64,000 bases of DNA from Lentimicrobiaceae bacterium (GTDB lineage: Bacteria; Bacteroidota; Bacteroidia; Bacteroidales; F082). The first letter of the stretch is position 1; every line of letters starts with the position of its first letter. This document shows positions 59,130-64,000 of this stretch, piece after piece. Made by a program: the position numbers and the translations under genes. The DNA lies in NCBI GenBank assembly GCA_018661505.1, contig JABJIE010000026.1:1-64000 (forward strand), written 5' to 3'. Below the pieces are notes generated by a model that was not told the origin of the DNA, searched no databases, and saw only the letters and a list, made by a program, of their open reading frames with translations.

Positions 59130-59146
59130 ACCTGAATAATTCAGGT
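59130..59146. promoter_or_regulatory. Perfect inverted repeat between the tandem copies
   Basis: ACCTGAAT-A-ATTCAGGT at 59130-59146 is a perfect 8-bp-arm palindrome centred on one base. It lies about 100 bp upstream of copy 2. It is not followed by a T tract, so it is more like a protein site than a terminator. Confidence 0.4.
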
Positions 59147-59247
59147 CCCCTTATTCGTTTAAATAAACTCTTTATTTATAAAGATATGAACAAGGGAAAT
59201 ACCCAAATTAGAATTATCACAATTTTTAACATTTAAATATATTATTT

Positions 59248-59931
59248 ATGAAAAAAGTATCTATTATTTTACTAGTATTTTTTAGCACTCTAGCTTACTC
59301 ACAAACCGCATTTAAAGTTTATGAATTTGAAGCAAAAAGAGGTTGTCAAGATGCCATTCTAGAATTGGCTGATGGCTTCTGGGGCGAGGCTAATTTTAAA
59401 TCAGGGGGAATCAATATTGAAAGAATGTCAATTGGTGGAGAACCTTCTACTCATAGAATTGTAATATATGGTGATCCTGCGAACTGGGGCAGAAGTGATA
59501 CCACTGTAACAAATGCTCAATGGGAAGCATTTATTGAGAAATTCCAAAATTTTGTTGAAGAATGGACATTTAGTACTTCAGGAGAAGTTTTAAGCTGGGT
59601 TGGTGGTGACGATGATGATGCATACCAATACGGACAAATATATGACTTCAAGGCTAAAGATGAGCAGGCATTTAAAGCTGCTCACGACAAGCTAGTTGGA
59701 GAGTTATCCTCTGTGATGGATGGTAGAGATCTAGGTTTTGGAAGCATTCTTATCAATGGGTATGAAGGATCCACTCACTGGGCTTATGTTGGTGCTAAGA
59801 ATTGGACAGATTTAGTTCAGAACAGAAGAGACATGAGAACAAAAACAAAAGAGTGGGAAGAATACTTTAATACTAGAGGGGGTGTTGAACATATTCGGAG
59901 TTTTGCAATTGAAACACTAAGATCATATTAA
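59248..59931 (+). CDS. Secreted protein of unknown function, tandem copy 2
   Basis: This 227-residue protein is the second copy, same length, with a signal peptide (MKKVSIILLVFFSTLAYSQ). By eye it differs from copy 1 at about 30 positions. Most of the mature first half (for example GCQDAILELADGFWGEANF and PSTHRIVIYGDPANWGRSDT) is unchanged, while changes are denser in the second half (DDDAYQYGQIYDFKAKDEQA). Recent duplication is the simplest explanation. It has its own upstream region and ends at a strong terminator. Confidence 0.8.
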   Translation: MKKVSIILLVFFSTLAYSQTAFKVYEFEAKRGCQDAILELADGFWGEANFKSGGINIERMSIGGEPSTHRIVIYGDPANWGRSDTTVTNAQWEAFIEKFQNFVEEWTFSTSGEVLSWVGGDDDDAYQYGQIYDFKAKDEQAFKAAHDKLVGELSSVMDGRDLGFGSILINGYEGSTHWAYVGAKNWTDLVQNRRDMRTKTKEWEEYFNTRGGVEHIRSFAIETLRSY

Positions 59932-59950
59932 GAATATCAATGTGAAAAGA

Positions 59951-59982
59951 AAAAAGAGGGTACTTTCATACCCTCTTTTTTT
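59951..59982 (+). terminator. Rho-independent terminator after copy 2
   Basis: A 12-bp stem AAAAAGAGGGTA (59951-59962) / TACCCTCTTTTT (59969-59980) with a 6-base loop runs into T's. The other strand also shows T-rich sequence, so it may serve both directions. Confidence 0.9.
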
Positions 59983-59984
59983 GG

Positions 59985-60036
59985 TTATAACTATAACCTC
60001 TAATCAAGTTTTGCCTTTTTAAACAAAATTAAAGCA
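59985..60036. repeat. 52-bp repeat, copy A
   Basis: This segment recurs at 60509-60563 with one 3-base insertion and two substitutions. In copy B the sequence is the 3' end and downstream flank of the GT87 gene. Copy A therefore appears to be a leftover of a duplicated gene end, lying downstream of the 97-aa protein gene. Confidence 0.8.
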
Positions 60037-60056
60037 TCGAAGATTAGCTTTAAACT
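60000..60056 (-). pseudogene. Remnant 3' end of a second GT87-type gene
   Basis: Read on the minus strand, this gives SLKLIFDALILFKKAKLD then TAG. The intact GT87 gene ends SLITALILFKNAKLD then TAG. The codons match base by base except for a few changes, so this looks like the last 18 codons of a lost paralogue. A TGA stop lies directly upstream of it. The 97-aa gene begins its stop codon just beyond (60062). Confidence 0.6.
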
Positions 60057-60061
60057 TCAAT

Positions 60062-60355
60062 CTAGTAATCTAACTGGCCAGTTGCCTCATCGTAATCACC
60101 ATCACTAATTGCCTTGTGGCGATTATGTAGCCACATATAGTCCCAAACTTGTTTAAGCTCATCATCATTAACCTCAAAGCCTTTATCCCTTAAATAATCA
60201 ACCATATCAAGTTTAGCGGCAACATCATCTCCATCAGTCCACTTCCTTTTTAACGACTTTATCCTTACTGAATTATCTCTGAAAATCTTTAGCAAGCCAG
60301 ACTTTAACTTTCTGTTCTGCTGTATTTCTTCTACCAATTTATTCGGTGTGTTCAT
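60062..60355 (-). CDS. 97-aa hypothetical protein
   Basis: This is a small cytoplasmic protein without signal peptide or Cys, acidic in its second half. It has a helical first part (NKLVEEIQQNRKLKSGLLKI) and ends GDYDEATGQLDY. The spacing of GFEVNDDELKQVWDYM before an acidic tail faintly recalls Nif11-like leader peptides, but there is no double-Gly and no maturation enzyme nearby. I do not recognise a family. It lies between the GT87 gene and its duplicated remnant. Confidence 0.6.
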   Translation of the reverse strand: MNTPNKLVEEIQQNRKLKSGLLKIFRDNSVRIKSLKRKWTDGDDVAAKLDMVDYLRDKGFEVNDDELKQVWDYMWLHNRHKAISDGDYDEATGQLDY

Positions 60356-60508
60356 AGGCTATTAATTTTTTTACAAAGTTAATTTAAATTGTTTTTATTT
60401 CATCAAAATTTAATCCCAATTATTACAACCTTACTTTATACTTTTGTAAGTAAAAGCCTGTAATTAGGGGGAAACAAGGATAATTAAAGTGTCCTTATTT
60501 TTTTATGC

Positions 60509-60563
60509 TTATAACTATACTAACCTCTAATCGAGTTTTGCATTTTTAAACAAAATTAAAGCA
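60509..60563. repeat. 55-bp repeat, copy B (end of the GT87 gene)
   Basis: This copy overlaps the last codons and stop (60527-60529) of the GT87 gene. See copy A at 59985-60036. Confidence 0.8.
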
Positions 60564-61693
60564 GTAATTAGAGATATTGTACCAAAGGTATAAACCGATA
60601 TACCTATTAAATAGTCCCTTAAAGCACTTCCCGTTATCTCGTGGATATTTCCTCCAATTAAAATGCATCCAATCACAACCATAATTTTTTGAGTAATATT
60701 CAAATCCTTAAAAAAGTATATTAAGTAAAGTATTATGGGTAATTCAAATATAAATAGATTATAAGTAGTAAATGCCAACAAAGGTATTATGCTTATTAGA
60801 AGTATCATTTGATATACAATATCACTATTGTGGTTTTTCTTTCTAAACTCAATAAATAATCCAGCACCAATTATAATTAATACAAGAGCTTGATAAACCT
60901 TCTCAATTATTTGGTTTACTAGGATAAATTTTAAAGGCGTGTAACGGGCAAAAACAGAAAAAACAGTATGGTTACCATCGGCAAGCAAGGCTTGTTTTTT
61001 ATTCAATTCGACCTTTAACTCATTAATCCAGTCAAAATAAAGATTGCTGAAGTCATGCCAATTTGGATAAAAAAGAAGAGGCAGTAGTGCTAGAATAAAA
61101 ATAAAAATAAGTGAGGTTAAAATTATCTTGTATTCTTTTTTTATGAGTAAATAGGGGAAAAATATAAGTCCAAACGGTTTTAAAAATACACTTATACTCA
61201 ACATAAGAGCAAACAGTATTTTACTTTTTTGTTGTAAAAAGTATATGAGTGTAATATACATTACTAATAGCAACATGTTTACTTGGCCCAGATGCAACTC
61301 CCTAAATATATGGGCAATAACAGCAATAATTGACAATATTATAATACTATTTTTATTGGCCCCAATTTTATATTTATTATCAATCAATTTATATAATACA
61401 TTAACTCCTATACACAGCAGTATGGTTAAAGCTAGCCAATATATGTACTTGGCATATTTTAAAGGAATAAAAGAAATGGGGATGAAGTATATTCCACTGG
61501 TTGTTGAATACTTAAAAACATAGTGGCCGTCTTGCTTAACAGAATATATATTCTCTTTATTTACAATCCTTTTGGCAGTTCTATGATAAACTTTATAGTC
61601 ACTCATATAAAGTCTACTGTTAATTTTTTCTGCTGTTAGAGCAGCTAGACTAAATAGGACAATAAATAAAATCCAAAAATATTTTTTGAGCAT
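60527..61693 (-). CDS. Glycosyltransferase family 87-like membrane protein
   Basis: This 388-residue protein has about ten membrane helices. The pattern with an early acidic loop (SDYKVYHRTAKRIVNKENIY) and LHLGQVNMLLLVMYITLIYF fits GT87/DUF2029 polyprenol-phosphate-dependent mannosyltransferases. The reaction would be transfer of a sugar from a lipid carrier on the outer face of the inner membrane. The acceptor is unknown. A TATATTTG box at 61740-61733 on the minus strand may be its -7. A remnant of a second copy lies 0.5 kb downstream. Confidence 0.8.
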   Translation of the reverse strand: MLKKYFWILFIVLFSLAALTAEKINSRLYMSDYKVYHRTAKRIVNKENIYSVKQDGHYVFKYSTTSGIYFIPISFIPLKYAKYIYWLALTILLCIGVNVLYKLIDNKYKIGANKNSIIILSIIAVIAHIFRELHLGQVNMLLLVMYITLIYFLQQKSKILFALMLSISVFLKPFGLIFFPYLLIKKEYKIILTSLIFIFILALLPLLFYPNWHDFSNLYFDWINELKVELNKKQALLADGNHTVFSVFARYTPLKFILVNQIIEKVYQALVLIIIGAGLFIEFRKKNHNSDIVYQMILLISIIPLLAFTTYNLFIFELPIILYLIYFFKDLNITQKIMVVIGCILIGGNIHEITGSALRDYLIGISVYTFGTISLITALILFKNAKLD

Positions 61694-61985
61694 ATGGCAA
61701 CAATCTATTTATTAAAAATCATTTGCAGGAGCCAAATATAAAAACAAATGCTCTATAATTATTGCTGATATTATTCAAAAAACATTCAGCTACTTAATTT
61801 TTTAAACACTTTTTATTTTTGTATAAAGCTATCCGAATTACATAATATTTCTGAATTTCGTATTCTTTTTAATTTGTTGGGTCAACATTTGTTTCACCTG
61901 TCTTTGTTTGTGTAAAAAAAAATATAAAATTACCTGTGAAATTTTTATGTAATACTGTATTTTCGCTTGCTAAATAAATAAAAAC

Positions 61986-63002
61986 ATGAAAAAAGTACTA
62001 GTAACAGGCATATCGGGATATATTGGTCAGCATTGCGCTGCTGAACTATTAAAAAAAGGATATTCTGTAAGAGGCTCCGTTAGAAATTTATCTAAAAAAG
62101 ATGAAGTTATTAATGGTTTAAAAAATGAAGTTGACCCTAAAGAAAATTTAGAGTTTTGTGAGTTAAACCTATTGAAGGATGAGGGTTGGGGAGAAGCAAT
62201 GGAAGGATGTGATTTTGTATTACATGTTGCATCACCTTTTATAATAAAGGTGCCAAAGGATGAAAATGAATTAATTAAACCTGCTGTTGATGGAACATTA
62301 AGAGCACTTAAGGCTGCTAAAAAAGCTGGAATAAAACGTGTTGTCCTAACCTCTTCTATGGTTGCGATGATGGGAGATAGCAATGATTCAATAAATATTA
62401 ATGAAGATACGTGGACTAATGTTGATGCAAAAAATACAACTGCCTACTCTAAAAGTAAAACCATGGCTGAAAAAGCCGCATGGAATTTTATAAAAAATCA
62501 AAAAGGAGATATTCCTTTGGAGCTGGTAGTAATTAATCCAGGTCCCGTATATGGGCCAACATTTTCTGGTAATTTATCAGGGGAATCCATGACTACCTTT
62601 GCCAAAATGATCACTGGTAAAATGCCTATGCTACCACAGGCTGCTATCAACATGTCAGATGTTAGAGATATTGCCGAGATTCATGTACAGGCCATGGAAA
62701 ACAAAAAAGCAAGTGGTAATAGGTATATAGTAGCTACGGAGAAACCTATATCTTTTAAAGATATTGCTTCCATCTTAAAAAATAATGGTTTTAAGAAAGC
62801 AAGTACAAATACCGCTCCTAATTTTTTAATTAGGTTCATGGCAAATTTCAATGACGAGATGAAAGGAATGTTGCCTTTTGTGGGATATACTTATTCTGGG
62901 GATATAAACGAGACTAAGAAAACATTTAATTGGATGCCGATTCCCATAGAAAAGACAGTACTAGATACTGCTGAGTCTGTTAAAAAAGCATTGAATAAAT
63001 AA
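61986..63002 (+). CDS. NAD(P)-dependent extended SDR, dihydroflavonol reductase-like
   Basis: This 338-residue Rossmann protein begins VLVTGISGYIGQHCAAELLK, the GxxGxxG coenzyme site. The catalytic pair is in YSKSKTMAEKAAW (YxxxK), with the active-site Ser in VLTSSMVAMMG. The layout matches 4-dihydroflavonol reductase-type extended SDRs (also called NAD-dependent epimerase family). The bacterial substrate is probably an aldehyde or ketone of a small metabolite. A TTTG-N20-TACCTGTG element (61907-61938) is a possible weak promoter. The next gene on the same strand starts 71 bp later. Confidence 0.88.
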   Translation: MKKVLVTGISGYIGQHCAAELLKKGYSVRGSVRNLSKKDEVINGLKNEVDPKENLEFCELNLLKDEGWGEAMEGCDFVLHVASPFIIKVPKDENELIKPAVDGTLRALKAAKKAGIKRVVLTSSMVAMMGDSNDSININEDTWTNVDAKNTTAYSKSKTMAEKAAWNFIKNQKGDIPLELVVINPGPVYGPTFSGNLSGESMTTFAKMITGKMPMLPQAAINMSDVRDIAEIHVQAMENKKASGNRYIVATEKPISFKDIASILKNNGFKKASTNTAPNFLIRFMANFNDEMKGMLPFVGYTYSGDINETKKTFNWMPIPIEKTVLDTAESVKKALNK

Positions 63003-63073
63003 ATTCATATTTCTATTGTGTATAGATCTGGTTATTGAATTCTTTCTAACTTTACTTTATCAAAAAACCATTT

Positions 63074-63958
63074 GTGGATTTAAGTAAAAGCATACTCCAG
63101 AGGATTGATAAAATTAATGGTATAGATCTTTACCTAAAAAGAGATGACCTTATACACAAAGATGTTTCAGGTAATAAATGGAGAAAGCTTAAAGAACATA
63201 TAAGGCTTGCTCTAGAAAAAAACATTGATACGATAGAAACCTTCGGGGGGGCATATGCAAACTTGCTTCCTTCAGTAGCAGCTACTGGAAAAATATATGG
63301 AGTAAAAACAATTGCCACAGTTAGAGGAGAAGAAATTGCTAATCCAACAATTGATTATTGTCGTAAACTTGGAATGGAGCTACGTTTTGTAAGCAGAGCT
63401 AGATACAAAGAAATCGCACGAAACTTGAGGGAGGTGGTAATTAAGGGAAAAACTCTTATTGTTCCCGAAGGTGGTGCATCAAAGTATGGTGTAATTGGTT
63501 GTGAAGATATCGTAAATGAAATAGACATGGATTTTGATATTATTACAGTTGATGCAGGAACTGGAGCCACAGCAGCTGGTATGTTAAGAGCGCTTAAGAA
63601 ACATCAGAAATTAGTCGTAATTCCAGTTTTAAAAGGAGAATTCATGAAGGTTGAAATCAAAAGGTTATACGAAGATACTTATGGCAAAACCTGTCCCGAT
63701 AATTATGATGTGATTGAGGATTATCATTTTGGTGGCTTTGTTAAATGGAACCTAGATCTCATTGAGTTCATAAATTTATTTAGAAATAAATATGGAGTTC
63801 AGCTAGATCCTATATATACTGGAAAACAACTTTACGGAGTTATTAACCTTATGGAAAATGGATATTTTAAAGGCATGAATAATATTGTGTCTGTTCACAC
63901 TGGCGGCCTTCAAGGAATTTCTGGATTTGAACAAAGGTTTGGTGTAAAGTGCTCATAA
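63074..63958 (+). CDS. PLP-dependent D-cysteine desulfhydrase/ACC deaminase family protein
   Basis: This 294-residue type II PLP enzyme has the start GIDLYLKRDDLIHKDVSGNK, with the PLP-binding Lys probably in SGNKWRKLKEH, and the phosphate loop TVDAGTGATAAGML. The family includes D-cysteine desulfhydrase (to pyruvate, sulfide, ammonia) and 1-aminocyclopropane-1-carboxylate deaminase; which one cannot be told here. The start is a GTG at 63074: there is no ATG in frame before the conserved part. The gene follows the SDR gene in the same direction. Confidence 0.85.
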   Translation: MDLSKSILQRIDKINGIDLYLKRDDLIHKDVSGNKWRKLKEHIRLALEKNIDTIETFGGAYANLLPSVAATGKIYGVKTIATVRGEEIANPTIDYCRKLGMELRFVSRARYKEIARNLREVVIKGKTLIVPEGGASKYGVIGCEDIVNEIDMDFDIITVDAGTGATAAGMLRALKKHQKLVVIPVLKGEFMKVEIKRLYEDTYGKTCPDNYDVIEDYHFGGFVKWNLDLIEFINLFRNKYGVQLDPIYTGKQLYGVINLMENGYFKGMNNIVSVHTGGLQGISGFEQRFGVKCS

Positions 63959-64000
63959 ACTATTAAAATAAAAAATTCACATAGTTTTTGCAGAATATAT

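Noticed and set aside
1-64000. tRNA, rRNA, CRISPR array, transposase or phage genes
   Set aside because: None seen on reading both strands; a tRNAscan or CRISPR search would be needed to exclude short ones.

Overview
The window is AT-rich DNA from a free-living member of the Bacteroidota. Signs of this are type IX secretion (T9SS) sorting domains, FecR/DUF4974 anti-sigma and STN proteins, a DUF4292 lipoprotein beside TPR and EnvC-like genes, and promoters of the form TTTG-N19-TAnnTTTG. I cannot place it below phylum. I saw no tRNA, rRNA, CRISPR array, insertion sequence or prophage; the gene content is chromosomal.

Layout. (1) 1-9978, minus strand: a surface signalling and secretion block. 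It holds an ECF sigma factor with a well-matched promoter, a FecR anti-sigma factor, an unusual STN-plus-small-beta-barrel outer membrane protein, a beta-helix T9SS cargo protein and a very large secreted protein cut by the window edge. (2) 10101-18884, plus strand: an EamA transporter, rplU-rpmA, the operon serS / coiled-coil lipoprotein / TPR protein / rsmA, an NhaC-type antiporter with an added periplasmic domain, and a small six-repeat protein resembling the 7(1) knot family. (3) 18917-27111: PIN-PhoH ATPase, polA, a ROK-family protein, a small lipoprotein and a PpiD-like periplasmic chaperone. (4) 27423-36483: a leucine/isovalerate degradation locus with an HMG-CoA-lyase-like gene (divergent), both methylcrotonyl-CoA carboxylase subunits, methylglutaconyl-CoA hydratase, an acyl-CoA dehydrogenase and acetoacetyl-CoA synthetase. 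(5) 36498-42359, minus: xseB-xseA and an envelope operon dut / TPR / DUF4292 / EnvC-like. (6) 42468-50454, minus: an RND efflux operon (tolC-like, tetR, adaptor, permease) with a DEAD-box helicase 6 bp downstream and a 12-bp-arm inverted repeat as likely TetR operator. (7) 50564-57933, minus: methylmalonyl-CoA mutase large and small subunits, a membrane-anchored penicillin acylase and a Cache-like lipoprotein. (8) 58287-63958: two near-identical tandem secreted proteins, a remnant of a duplicated GT87 gene, a 97-aa protein, the intact GT87 gene, an NAD-dependent reductase and a PLP-dependent deaminase/desulfhydrase.

How it works together. The leucine locus would take isovaleryl-CoA to acetyl-CoA and acetoacetyl-CoA, and methylmalonyl-CoA mutase would handle propionyl-CoA from valine, isoleucine or odd-chain substrates, so the cell looks equipped to live on amino acids. 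The sigma/FecR/STN block is the best candidate for an undescribed system: the usual TonB receptor is replaced by an STN domain on a small barrel, and the linked genes encode T9SS-exported proteins. Other points of note are an HMG-CoA-lyase homologue whose catalytic Cys position holds Gln, a cluster acyl-CoA dehydrogenase with the short-chain type of catalytic Glu, and the tandem duplicated secreted proteins, each with two similar halves.
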